Shown: positions 33,769 through 42,045 of the stretch, one piece after another
How positions within the stretch are numbered: the stretch's first letter is position 1
Layout: each line of letters starts with the position of its first letter
NCBI GenBank assembly: GCA_017934525.1
Contig: JAGBJJ010000063.1
Span: forward strand, 1-43,300
Reading direction: 5' to 3'
Length of the DNA stretch: 43,300 nt
Source of the DNA: Prevotella sp.
GTDB lineage: Bacteria; Bacteroidota; Bacteroidia; Bacteroidales; Bacteroidaceae
The notes under the pieces: generated by a model
Told to the model about the DNA's origin: nothing
The model's input: the letters and a program-made list of their open reading frames with translations, nothing else
Database searches by the model: none
Position numbers and translations under genes: made by a program

Positions 33769-33804
33769 GACTCCCCTCCTCCCGGGAGGAGTTGAGAGTG
33801 GGGC
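33769..33804. repeat. Palindromic GC-rich repeat unit between mraY and murD
   Basis: ACTCCCCTC, then the palindrome CTCCTCCCGGGAGGAG and a GTTGAGAGTGGGG tail. It has the same architecture as the ends of the element in the efflux channel gene (15333-15457). It occupies most of the 77-bp mraY-murD gap. Confidence 0.6.
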
Positions 33805-33811
33805 AGCATTT

Positions 33812-35086
33812 CTACCTTACCTTCAGTGTTATGATAGTCAGAGCCGCCAGGATAATGGTGATAATCCAGAAGCGTATGGTAATCTTCGACTCATGGAACG
33901 GACGGTGAGGCCACCCCTTCAGGATGTAGCGCGACGTAGGGTCGAGCTGCGAGTCGAGCTTGCGGAAATTGTCGTGGATGGGCGTAGCACGGAATACGCG
34001 CACACGCTGCCCCTTGCGCTTCATCAGCTTGAACCACTGTGTCTGTATGATGACGCTCAGGCTCTCTACGAAGAAGATACCGCAGAGGATGGGCAGCAAG
34101 AGCTCCTTGTGGATGATGACGGCGCATACGCCGATGATGCCGCCGATGGTGAGCGAGCCGGTGTCGCCCATAAATATCTGTGCCGGATAGGCGTTGTACC
34201 AGAGGAAGCCCACCACGGCGCCCACAAAGGCACAGAGGAAGATGACGAGCTCCTCGGAGTGGGGTATGTACATGATGTCGAAGTAGCTGGCGTAGCCCAT
34301 ATGGCTCGACACGTAGGCAAAGATGCCCAGCGCCACACCGATGATGGCCGAGTTGCCCGCCGCCATGCCGTCCATGCCGTCGTTGAGGTTGGCACCGTTC
34401 GACACTGCCGTCACCACGAGGATGGTCATCAGTACAAACACTATCCAGCCGGCAGCCACCTTATGCTTGCCCACAAACGACATCATCTCCGAGTAGCTCA
34501 GGTTGTGGTGCTTGAAGAAAGGCACGGTGGTCTTCAGCGACTTATGGGCTTTCTGCTCATGCTTCACCACCAGTTCGGCATTGTTGGTGGCGGGGGCAGA
34601 GATATTCTCACGCATCACCGCGTCAGGACTCAGGTAGAGTGTCAGCCCCACGATGAAGCCGATGCTGAGCTGTCCCACTATTTTGTATTTTCCCTTCAGA
34701 CCGGCTTTGTTATGCCGGAAAATCTTGATATAGTCGTCGAGGAAGCCCAAGAAGCCCAGCCACACCGTAGTGACCACCATCAGGATAAGATAGATGTTGC
34801 GCATGCGACCCAGCAGCAGCACCGGCACGAGGATGGCCACGATGATGATGATGCCGCCCATGGTGGGCACGCCCTTTTTCTCTACGCCAAACGGATCGAT
34901 GGCGGGGTCACGCTCGGTCTCGAATATCTTACGGCGCTTCATCCACCTGATAAACCTCTCGCCGAACCACATCGAGATGACCAGCGACAGGATGAGAGCC
35001 AGCAGGGCGCGGAATGATATATAGCTCCACAGGTGAGAGCCCGGGATATTGAATTGTTCAAGGAATCGGAAAAGATAGTATAACAT
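33812..35086 (-). CDS. mraY: Phospho-N-acetylmuramoyl-pentapeptide transferase
   Basis: A 424-residue polytopic enzyme transferring phospho-MurNAc-pentapeptide to undecaprenyl phosphate to make lipid I. The Mg-binding aspartates sit in GFLDDYIKI and the catalytic region NLNDGMDGMAAGNSA, and the C-terminal His-rich loop segment MGDTGSLTIGG is present. It is about 60 residues longer than E. coli MraY because of a hydrophilic stretch (about residues 155-205) between TM segments, probably periplasmic and characteristic of Bacteroidetes. It lies between murE and murD. Confidence 0.96.
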   Translation of the reverse strand: MLYYLFRFLEQFNIPGSHLWSYISFRALLALILSLVISMWFGERFIRWMKRRKIFETERDPAIDPFGVEKKGVPTMGGIIIIVAILVPVLLLGRMRNIYLILMVVTTVWLGFLGFLDDYIKIFRHNKAGLKGKYKIVGQLSIGFIVGLTLYLSPDAVMRENISAPATNNAELVVKHEQKAHKSLKTTVPFFKHHNLSYSEMMSFVGKHKVAAGWIVFVLMTILVVTAVSNGANLNDGMDGMAAGNSAIIGVALGIFAYVSSHMGYASYFDIMYIPHSEELVIFLCAFVGAVVGFLWYNAYPAQIFMGDTGSLTIGGIIGVCAVIIHKELLLPILCGIFFVESLSVIIQTQWFKLMKRKGQRVRVFRATPIHDNFRKLDSQLDPTSRYILKGWPHRPFHESKITIRFWIITIILAALTIITLKVR

Positions 35087-35116
35087 TCTTTTTTGGTTTC
35101 GTTGGTTTCGTTGTCT

Positions 35117-35156
35117 CGTTATTACGCTATCACAAGGCGCGTTATTACGTTATCAC
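35117..35156. repeat. 17-bp direct repeat between mraY and murE
   Basis: CGTTATTACGCTATCAC (35117-35133) and CGTTATTACGTTATCAC (35140-35156) differ at one base, period 23 bp. Shorter TTTCGTTGG repeats precede them. They fill the 83-bp gap between two cluster genes. Confidence 0.75.
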
Positions 35157-35169
35157 GACGTTTCATCGC

Positions 35170-36621
35170 TCACTGGAAGCAGGCGCGTACCTCCTCGCGA
35201 TCGTCGAAGTGGTGTTTCACGCCCTTCACCTCCTGATAGTCTTCATGCCCCTTGCCGGCAATGAGTATCACGTCGCCCTTCTGCGCCATCATACAGGCGG
35301 TGCGGATGGCCTCGCGCCGGTCGACGATGGTCAGCACCTTCTTCATCTGCTTCGCGTCGAGTCCGGCCAGCATGTCGTTGATGATGTCCTGCGGTTCTTC
35401 GAAACGGGGATTGTCGCTGGTGATAATCACGCGGTCACTCTGCCTGACGGCCTCCTGAGCCATGAGCGGGCGCTTGCCTTTATCGCGGTTGCCGCCAGCT
35501 CCGCAGACGGTGATGACGCGGCCCTCCTTGCCATCGAGCACCTCATGGATGGCTCGCAGCACATTCTCCAGGGCATCAGGCGTATGGGCATAGTCCACCA
35601 CGGCCGTGAAGCCCTCGGGCGAACGTATCGGCTCCAAGCGTCCGGCCACGCTCTTCAGCGTGCTCATGGCCACCAGCACGTCTTCCGGCTGCTGCCCCAG
35701 CATCATGGCGGCAGCATAGACGGCCAGCAGGTTCGAAACATTGAACTTACCTATGAACTGCACGCCTACCTCACGCCCGTCAATTTCAAGATACATGCCT
35801 TCGAAGTGGCATTCCACGATACGTGCCCTGAAGTCGGCCATCTGGCGTATGGAGTAGGTCTTCACCGTGGCCCGGGTGTTCTGTACCATGAAAAGGCCGT
35901 TTTTGTCATCGGCATTGGTGATGGCAAAGGCGCCCTTGGGCAGCATGTCGAAGAACTGCTTCTTGGCGTTGCGGTAGTTCTCCACCGTCTTATGGTAGTC
36001 CAGATGGTCGCGCGTCAGGTTGGTGAAGATGCCTCCGGCAAAGTGCAGTCCGCCAATGCGCTGCTGGGCAATGGCATGGCTGGAGCACTCCATGAACACA
36101 TACTGGCAGCCGGCGTCGACCATGCGCCGCAGCAGACGGTTAAGCTCGATGGGGTCGGGCGTGGTATGGTTGGCCGCCACTGGCTCGCCCTCTATGTAGT
36201 TGCACACCGTGGAGAGCAGCCCGCAACGATACCCCAGACGACGGAACATATTATATAATAAGGTGGCAATGGTGGTCTTGCCGTTGGTACCGGTGACGCC
36301 CACCAGCTTCAGCTGCTCTGAGGGATGGCCCTGGAAGGCTGTGGCCACGGGGCCTACAGCAGTCTCAGTAGAAGCCACCTGCACGTAGCATACGCCTTCG
36401 CGCCGCTCGGCAGGCATGTCTTCGCAGAGCACGGCAACAGCGCCTTGTTCCTCGGCCTTGGGTATGAAGCGGTGCCCATCGGTCTGGGTGCCTTTGATAG
36501 CCACGAACAGATGACCTGGCGCCACCTGGCGCGAGTCGATGTCTACATCGGTGATGTCTACATCGACAGGACCTTCGACGGTCTTTACCGCCATGTTTTT
36601 CAGAATCTCGGTTAGTTTCAT
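35170..36621 (-). CDS. murE: UDP-MurNAc-L-Ala-D-Glu--meso-2,6-diaminopimelate ligase
   Basis: A 483-residue Mur ligase adding the third stem residue. GTNGKTT (111-117) is the P-loop, and [10 protein letters not shown] and [10 protein letters not shown] are family segments. DNPR at 403-406 is the motif that marks meso-diaminopimelate-adding enzymes as opposed to lysine-adding ones, so the peptidoglycan should be A1-gamma type. It lies 20 bp after ftsI in the operon. Confidence 0.97.
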   Translation of the reverse strand: MKLTEILKNMAVKTVEGPVDVDITDVDIDSRQVAPGHLFVAIKGTQTDGHRFIPKAEEQGAVAVLCEDMPAERREGVCYVQVASTETAVGPVATAFQGHPSEQLKLVGVTGTNGKTTIATLLYNMFRRLGYRCGLLSTVCNYIEGEPVAANHTTPDPIELNRLLRRMVDAGCQYVFMECSSHAIAQQRIGGLHFAGGIFTNLTRDHLDYHKTVENYRNAKKQFFDMLPKGAFAITNADDKNGLFMVQNTRATVKTYSIRQMADFRARIVECHFEGMYLEIDGREVGVQFIGKFNVSNLLAVYAAAMMLGQQPEDVLVAMSTLKSVAGRLEPIRSPEGFTAVVDYAHTPDALENVLRAIHEVLDGKEGRVITVCGAGGNRDKGKRPLMAQEAVRQSDRVIITSDNPRFEEPQDIINDMLAGLDAKQMKKVLTIVDRREAIRTACMMAQKGDVILIAGKGHEDYQEVKGVKHHFDDREEVRACFQ

Positions 36622-36641
36622 ATCTCTTGTCTTGTTTTTTC

Positions 36642-38771
36642 TTATTCCAATGTCAAATCGCAGGTGGCACCGCGCACGATGGCACTGCCCGGCGCCATGC
36701 TCTGGTGTTTCACGCGTCCGGTGCCTGTCAGACGTGCACGCAGCCCACGCTGCTCCAAGGCATACACAGCATCGCGGGCCCCCATGCCCTTCAGGTCGGG
36801 CACGCCCTTTGTTGCCTTCTGCTCGTCGGCGACAGTCGTACTGCCCTTGATGCCCAACTGTGAGCGCACGTAGTTGGCGGCCTTGGCGTCGCCGACCTTA
36901 GCCTCGGGTGTGAACACCGACAGTGAGTCGCGTGCATCATTGACGCTGAGCACCAGGCTCTTAGCCATCACGCCCTCGGAGATATTGTGGAACACGGCGC
37001 CGGCCATGCTGCCACCCGAAGCCGGCAGACCGGGTTTCTTCAGACATACGATGCAGGTGTAGCGCGGATTGTCGCTGGGGAAATATCCGCAGAACGACAG
37101 CCAGTACCACATCTGTCCGCTCTTGTAGCCTGCGCCGCCCTGCGACACCTGCGCCGTACCGGTCTTGCCCGACACCTGGAAAGAGTGGCTGCCGGCTTTT
37201 CTGCCCAGACCCTGGCTCACCACATGGCGCAGCACGGTCTGCATCGTGGCAATGGTCGAAGGCTTGGCTATCTGCTCCTTGATTACCTCAGGCTGCGTCT
37301 CGAGCAGCACCTGTCCGTCTTTCTCGATGCGCTTGACAAAGCGCGGACGCATCATACGGCCGTTGTTGGCTATGGCATTGTAGAAGGTGACGGTGTTGAT
37401 GGGTGCTATCTGCGTCTCATAGCCTATCGACATCCACGGCAGGGTAGTCTTGCTCCAGTAGAGGCCCTTGTCGGTAGTCTTCGTGTTGGGATAGCGTATC
37501 TTAGGCGGCAGATAGCCGGGTATGGCCAGCTGCAGGTCTTGTCCGATGCCCACGCGATAGAGCCCGTCGACGTATTTACGAGGATTGGAGCCATAGAAAT
37601 TGTCGATGACATAGCTGACGCCGATATTCGAACTCACCTCGAGCGCCTTGGCAGCATTGATGTCGCCATAGCCGCCGCGGTGCCAGTTGTGGTCTTTCAT
37701 GTTGGCGCCGTGCATCTTCATGATGCCGCAGCCTGTATGGATGACGTAGCTGGTGTCGATGACACCGTCGTCGAGGGCCACGAGCATCGAGGCGGTCTTG
37801 AACACCGACCCGGGTTCGCAGCGATAGCTGATGGCATCGTTGAACATCTCACGATAGACGCCGTCGCTCCCCTTGCGCATGTTGACGATGGCCTTCACAT
37901 CGCCCGTCTGCACCTCCATCAGGATGACCACACCCATCGAGGCGTTGTCCTTGTGCAGCTCTTCGAGCAGGGCCTGTTCGGCCAGGTCCTGCATGCCCAC
38001 GTCGATGGTAGTGATGACGTCGGCACCGTCTACGGGCGGCGTCACGGTGATGTTGACAAATTTGTTGAGCACCTTCTGCCGCCGCTCAATACCGTGGCGG
38101 CCGCGCAGTATGGAGTCGTAGCTCAGCTCTATGCCGAAGCGGGCTGTGTCTTTGCCGCCCTCGAAGGAGCGTATGTCGCCAATGGTGCGCTCGGCCAGCG
38201 AACCGAAGGGTCGACGGCGGGCTTCGAACTTCTCCCAGTGGAAGCCACCCTTGTTAGGCGGCAGGTTGAAGAAGGGCAACTGGCGCACCTCGCAGAAGGT
38301 GTTGTAGCTGATTTTACGCCGCCAGATGGGCCAGTGGCGGGCGCCACGCGTGCCGTTCTGCAGGCGTTTCTGCTTGCCTTCCTGCAGGCGCTCCTTAAAC
38401 TCTTTAGCCGACTTTTCAGGGAAGATGGCGTGCAGGCCCTCGCAAAGGCTGTCGAGCTTCTCGTACCAGATGCTGTCGCGCTTGGCCACCCAGGCGGTGT
38501 CTTCGTCGCCTCCGGCCTGATAGTCCATGAATATCTTATATTCGGGGATGCTGCTGGCCAACAGCTGCCCGTCGCAGCTCAGGATATTGCCGCGGTTGGG
38601 GCGCACACTGTCGCTGTCGCTCTTCAGCCGGTTAGCCACCTGCTCCCAGTAGCCACGCTTGGCGGTCATGGTGTAACCAGCCTTGCCTACGACGACGATG
38701 CCAATGACGGTCAGTAAAATCGCCACCAGCATATAGCGCTGCATCACTTTGTCTTTGTTGAACTTGCTCAC
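36642..38771 (-). CDS. ftsI: Septal penicillin-binding protein (FtsI/PBP3) with PASTA domain
   Basis: A 709-residue class B transpeptidase cross-linking septal peptidoglycan with FtsW. A TM anchor lies at about residues 12-30 and a dimerisation/pedestal domain follows. The transpeptidase has SVFK (322-325, nucleophile Ser322), SSN (380-382) and KTG (536-538). A single PASTA domain occupies roughly the last 60 residues ([20 protein letters not shown] onward), as in SpoVD-like proteins and most Bacteroidetes FtsI. It lies between the ftsL-like gene and murE and is the expected beta-lactam target. Confidence 0.96.
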   Translation of the reverse strand: MSKFNKDKVMQRYMLVAILLTVIGIVVVGKAGYTMTAKRGYWEQVANRLKSDSDSVRPNRGNILSCDGQLLASSIPEYKIFMDYQAGGDEDTAWVAKRDSIWYEKLDSLCEGLHAIFPEKSAKEFKERLQEGKQKRLQNGTRGARHWPIWRRKISYNTFCEVRQLPFFNLPPNKGGFHWEKFEARRRPFGSLAERTIGDIRSFEGGKDTARFGIELSYDSILRGRHGIERRQKVLNKFVNITVTPPVDGADVITTIDVGMQDLAEQALLEELHKDNASMGVVILMEVQTGDVKAIVNMRKGSDGVYREMFNDAISYRCEPGSVFKTASMLVALDDGVIDTSYVIHTGCGIMKMHGANMKDHNWHRGGYGDINAAKALEVSSNIGVSYVIDNFYGSNPRKYVDGLYRVGIGQDLQLAIPGYLPPKIRYPNTKTTDKGLYWSKTTLPWMSIGYETQIAPINTVTFYNAIANNGRMMRPRFVKRIEKDGQVLLETQPEVIKEQIAKPSTIATMQTVLRHVVSQGLGRKAGSHSFQVSGKTGTAQVSQGGAGYKSGQMWYWLSFCGYFPSDNPRYTCIVCLKKPGLPASGGSMAGAVFHNISEGVMAKSLVLSVNDARDSLSVFTPEAKVGDAKAANYVRSQLGIKGSTTVADEQKATKGVPDLKGMGARDAVYALEQRGLRARLTGTGRVKHQSMAPGSAIVRGATCDLTLE

Positions 38772-38840
38772 TTTCCTATTACGTTTTCTTTGTATGATGA
38801 ATTACAATGTGCCCGACCCACTCCGACGTGCCACCGCCCA

Positions 38841-39302
38841 TCATTCGGGCACCTCTATCTTATACGGCGGTTGGTCGCTGACGCGCAGCAGACTGTCTTG
38901 GTTGGCCCGCAGCACCTGCAGCACGTGGCTCTGGCGGCACAGCTCGGTCAGGTTGCTCGAACTCGACAGGGCCTTGTATTTGGCATCGGTCAGATTCTTT
39001 TCCAGCTGGTCTATCTCAATCATGTCTTGCTGGCACTGGTAGCGAAAACCCACATAAATCGTGGTGATGAGCACGATGAGTACGATGAGCCACGCATGGT
39101 TGCGCACGAGCAGCATGAGGTAGTCGCCGCCCACTATCTGCCGCAGCGAGAGCGACCCCACGGGGGCATCGTCGCTCTCGCTGACGGAGCCCATGCCCAG
39201 CGCCCCGGCCGCCGACTCCGGCTGCCTGGACTGCTGCCGCTTGTCGTCGCTCTGCTCGTCGGGCGTCAGCTTCTCGGTTGTGTCGATATTTTTCTCTTTC
39301 AT
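38841..39302 (-). CDS. FtsL-like division membrane protein
   Basis: A 153-residue bitopic protein: a hydrophilic, disordered N-terminal tail (about 65 residues rich in D, E, S, Q), one TM helix (about residues 79-95, AWLIVLIVLITTIYVGF) and a short periplasmic heptad-containing helix (IDQLEKNLTDAKYKAL). Size, topology and position between rsmH and ftsI match FtsL, which with FtsB and FtsQ activates FtsWI. Sequence similarity to E. coli FtsL is not recognisable by eye, so the assignment is mainly positional. Bacteroidetes members often have this long cytoplasmic tail. Confidence 0.8.
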   Translation of the reverse strand: MKEKNIDTTEKLTPDEQSDDKRQQSRQPESAAGALGMGSVSESDDAPVGSLSLRQIVGGDYLMLLVRNHAWLIVLIVLITTIYVGFRYQCQQDMIEIDQLEKNLTDAKYKALSSSSNLTELCRQSHVLQVLRANQDSLLRVSDQPPYKIEVPE

Positions 39303-39347
39303 TGTCGCATCAGTTGTTGGCGGGTGCGCCTGAGGCTTGTTCCGCCA

Positions 39348-40274
39348 TCAGTCGTCCGCCTGTTTCTCTGCTATTCTCAGTTTGGCGCTCCGGCTGCGCG
39401 GGTTGGCCTCGAGCTCCTCAGCCGACGGGGTGATTACTCTGTTATTAATAAGGTGAAGGGGCGACTTCAGCCGACCGTAGAAATCTTGTTCCACTTTACC
39501 TTCGGCATTGCCTGCCCGCATCACGTTTTTCACGATGCGGTCTTCCAGCGAGTGGTAAGTGATGACACTCAGCCGCCCGCCGGGCCGCAGCAGCTGGCAG
39601 CTTGCTGCCAGCATCTCGCGCAGCGCCTCCATCTCGTGGTTCACCTCTATACGCAGGGCCTGAAACATCTTGGTCACTTCTTTCTTTTCCCGTTCACGGG
39701 CAAAGATGGCATCGGTGGCCTCCAGCAGCTGTGCCGTGGTGGCAATGGGCCTGGCAGCACGGGCCTTCACGATGGCCGAAGCCACGCGACGCGCCTGTTT
39801 CAGCTCGCCGTAGAGGTAGAAGATGTCGGCCAGCTGCTGTTCGCTCGCCTCATTGACCACGTCGGCTGCCGTGCGGCCGGCGCGCGCATTCATGCGCATG
39901 TCGAGCGGACTGTCGTAGCGGAATGAGAAGCCGCGCCCGGCGTCGTCGAAGTGGTGTGAAGACACACCCAGGTCGGCCAGCAGACCGTCGATTTGGTCTA
40001 CGCCATAGTAGCGCATCCATTGCTTCAGGTAGCGGAAGTTGCTGCGTACGAAGGTGAAACGGCTGTCGGTGCCCGCCAGGTTCTGCTCTGCGTCGGCATC
40101 CTGGTCGAAGCCATACAGGTGCCCGTCGGGCCCGAGGCGGCGCAGTATCTCGCGCGAATGGCCGCCGCCGCCAAACGTCACGTCCACGTAAATGCCGCCG
40201 GGCTGGATGTCCAGCCCGCCGACACTCTCGTTCAGAAGAACAGATACGTGATATGTTTCTGCTGTCTTGATCAT
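39348..40274 (-). CDS. rsmH: 16S rRNA (cytosine1402-N4)-methyltransferase
   Basis: A 308-residue SAM-dependent methyltransferase (formerly MraW) modifying C1402 in the 30S P-site. Family motifs are HVSVLLNESV at the start, DVTFGGGGHSREIL (SAM loop, about 31-44), LADLGVSSHHFD, and LEDRIVKN near the C-terminus. It is the second gene of the cluster, starting 6 bp after the mraZ stop. Confidence 0.97.
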   Translation of the reverse strand: MIKTAETYHVSVLLNESVGGLDIQPGGIYVDVTFGGGGHSREILRRLGPDGHLYGFDQDADAEQNLAGTDSRFTFVRSNFRYLKQWMRYYGVDQIDGLLADLGVSSHHFDDAGRGFSFRYDSPLDMRMNARAGRTAADVVNEASEQQLADIFYLYGELKQARRVASAIVKARAARPIATTAQLLEATDAIFAREREKKEVTKMFQALRIEVNHEMEALREMLAASCQLLRPGGRLSVITYHSLEDRIVKNVMRAGNAEGKVEQDFYGRLKSPLHLINNRVITPSAEELEANPRSRSAKLRIAEKQADD

Positions 40275-40280
40275 ATGGTG

Positions 40281-40733
40281 TCAGGTAGTGGCTGTGGTCA
40301 TTATAGCTTTCAGCTTGGCGGCAAACTCCTGCTGGGGCATGAAGGGCGCCGCCGCCTTCTCAGAAGCCCATATTTCGATGACGTCGTTCATGCCGATGAA
40401 GCGTATCGACTGCACGATGTCGGCCATCTGCAGATAGCGCCGCTGAATGAGGAAGCGACCGTTGCCGTCAAGCGTCAGCACTTCGGCTTCCGACACATAC
40501 TGGCGCAGCACCTGCTGCCCTTCGTCGTCCCACTCGCTGATTTTCTCGAGCATGGCGTCCATGCGGCGGTTCCACACGCTCTCGGGATAGAGCACCAGAC
40601 AGTTCTGGTGTACGTCTTTGCGCATCACCAGCGACTCCTCGCCCGATGCCTGCAGCACCTTGCGGAAAGCGGCGGGAAGGAAGGCTCGTCCCTTCGCGTC
40701 AATCTTGGCCTCTATGTTTCCTAAAAAACGCAT
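40281..40733 (-). CDS. mraZ: Transcriptional regulator MraZ
   Basis: A 150-residue protein with two AbrB-like SpoVT/MraZ repeats, seen as FLGNIEAKIDAKGRAFLPAAFRK and again as EVLTLDGNGRFLIQRRYLQMA, each with the conserved D-x-x-GR core. MraZ forms a ring-shaped oligomer binding TGGG-type direct repeats upstream of its own gene and repressing the dcw operon in E. coli. ATG 40733 is chosen because the family begins MFxGxxxxxxD (here MRFLGNIEAKID); the longer open frame to 40805 covers the promoter and operator. Matching repeats are present at 40780-40805. Confidence 0.95.
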   Translation of the reverse strand: MRFLGNIEAKIDAKGRAFLPAAFRKVLQASGEESLVMRKDVHQNCLVLYPESVWNRRMDAMLEKISEWDDEGQQVLRQYVSEAEVLTLDGNGRFLIQRRYLQMADIVQSIRFIGMNDVIEIWASEKAAAPFMPQQEFAAKLKAIMTTATT

Positions 40734-40762
40734 GTGTACATCTACTATAAAGACTTCGACTG

Positions 40763-40770
40763 CAAAGTTA
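40763..40770 (-). promoter_or_regulatory. -7 element of the dcw cluster promoter
   Basis: TAACTTTG on the minus strand, 29 bp before the mraZ ATG. No TTG lies at the standard 19-21 bp spacing; the region where it would be is occupied by the MraZ boxes. Confidence 0.65.
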
Positions 40771-40779
40771 ATCATTTTC

Positions 40780-40805
40780 CTCCACAATTCTCCACTTTTC
40801 CCCAC
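40780..40805 (-). promoter_or_regulatory. MraZ operator: three GTGGRG boxes, 10-bp spacing
   Basis: On the minus strand GTGGGG (40805-40800), GTGGAG (40795-40790) and GTGGAG (40785-40780) recur at exactly 10 bp. This matches the known MraZ site design of TGGG-like pentamers separated by about 5 nt. They cover the -15 to -40 region of the mraZ promoter, so occupancy should block RNA polymerase and make the cluster self-limiting. Confidence 0.75.
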
Positions 40806-41126
40806 TTTTTTTTGTTTTGGCCCTCATTTTTTTGATTTAGTGCCCTAACAAGGTATCAGTTTTACACAGAAAGTTGATTTTGTGCAATGTCGAAACGGCA
40901 ATATCGACATGCCGAAGTGGCACAACCAGGGTCATGCCTCGCCTTACATGGCCGCGCACAGACGCTGCAGTCTGGGCCGCAACGCACTGCATCGAGGGCC
41001 TGAACGCGGCGCCTGAATGCGCCCACCTGACTGACGCGCCGCCCTTTCGTCATCATAAAAACAAGAAAAACGGCAATAAAACAAACATTTTTCACTTAAA
41101 AAGTGCTCTGATTGAAAGAATTTTTG
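40806..41126. other. Intergenic region between mraZ and the acyltransferase operon
   Basis: No gene is convincingly present. It holds a nested inverted repeat at 40873-40918: TTGTGC pairs with GCACAA on the outside and ATGTCGA with TCGACAT inside. A GC-rich stretch follows (40920-41050), then an AT-rich zone leading to the plus-strand promoter. Reading frames of 77 (minus) and 134 (plus) residues exist but have no domain pattern and overlap promoters. Confidence 0.5.
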
Positions 41127-41134
41127 TATTTTTG
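41127..41134 (+). promoter_or_regulatory. -7 element of the glsA-glsB-like operon
   Basis: TATTTTTG, 26 bp before the ATG at 41160. A -33 TTG at proper spacing is unclear. Confidence 0.5.
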
Positions 41135-41159
41135 CAAATTGTAACGAGCAGAGCAAACA

Positions 41160-42011
41160 ATGGAAACAATCACACAGAAAACCGTCGACATAGAAAAAGT
41201 GCTGCGCAGCAAAATGGGAAAAAATGCCCGATGGGTGCCCAAACCTCTGATAAACTGGCTGAAGCACATTGCCCATGAAGACCAGGTGAACGAATTTCTG
41301 TGGCGGGCTCGCGACCTGCAGGGCACGCCATGGTTGGTGGACTGTCTCGACTTCCTGAACGTGAAAATCGAGGTGGAGGGAGCCGAAAACCTGCCGCCCA
41401 AAGACGACGGGCGCCTCTACACCTTCGTGTCGAACCATCCGCTGGGCGGCATCGACGGCGTTGCCCTGGGCTCGGTGCTCGGCAAGCAGTACGACGGGCG
41501 CTTCCGCTACTTAGTCAACGACCTGCTGATGAACCTGCCGGGGCTGGCTCCGCTCTGCATTCCCATCAACAAAACCGGCAAACAGGGTCGTAACTTCCCT
41601 GCCATGGTCGAAGCAGGCTTCCAGGGCGACACCCACATCCTGATGTTTCCCGCAGGCCTCTGTTCGCGCAAGCGCAACGGCTACATTTGCGACCTAGAGT
41701 GGAAGAAGACCTTCGTGAGCAAGAGCGTGGAGACCAGGCGCGACGTGGTGCCTATCTTCTTCGAAGGCCGCAACAGCAACTTTTTCTACCGCTTGTCGAA
41801 CATCAGCGACCGACTGGTGAAGAAGGTTAACATAGCCATGCTCTTCCTCGTCGACGAGATGTTTAAAAACACGGGCAACACCTTCCGCATACACATTGGC
41901 AAGCCCATACCCTGGCAGACTTTCGACAAGAGCAAGACGCCCGCGCAGTGGGCTCAGGAAGTGAAGCAGAGCGTCTACAAGCTCAAAGCCGGCTCACACG
42001 GTAAACTCTAA
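41160..42011 (+). CDS. Lysophospholipid-type O-acyltransferase (GlsA-like)
   Basis: A 283-residue PlsC-superfamily acyltransferase. The catalytic His-Asp site is NHPLGGIDG (His at about 93, Asp at 99), and IPINKTGKQGRN and LMFPAGLCSRKRNG are the later acyl-acceptor motifs. In Bacteroides thetaiotaomicron a gene of this type (glsA) adds the second, O-linked acyl chain to N-acyl glycine, and is paired with the N-acyltransferase glsB (established knowledge). The adjacent GNAT-type gene makes the same role likely here: glycine lipid (or related ornithine/serine-glycine lipid) synthesis at the inner membrane. A general phosphatidate-pathway acyltransferase is the alternative. Confidence 0.8.
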   Translation: METITQKTVDIEKVLRSKMGKNARWVPKPLINWLKHIAHEDQVNEFLWRARDLQGTPWLVDCLDFLNVKIEVEGAENLPPKDDGRLYTFVSNHPLGGIDGVALGSVLGKQYDGRFRYLVNDLLMNLPGLAPLCIPINKTGKQGRNFPAMVEAGFQGDTHILMFPAGLCSRKRNGYICDLEWKKTFVSKSVETRRDVVPIFFEGRNSNFFYRLSNISDRLVKKVNIAMLFLVDEMFKNTGNTFRIHIGKPIPWQTFDKSKTPAQWAQEVKQSVYKLKAGSHGKL

Positions 42012-42045
42012 TACACACATGCCCCCCCCTAAAAACACTCCTAAT

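Noticed and set aside
36987-38717. A 576-codon plus-strand open frame
   Set aside because: Antisense to ftsI; composition is typical of a reverse-strand shadow.
40862-41095. A 77-residue minus-strand frame with a signal-like N-terminus
   Set aside because: Cys/Arg-rich with no family pattern, no promoter, and it runs across the inverted repeat; low support.
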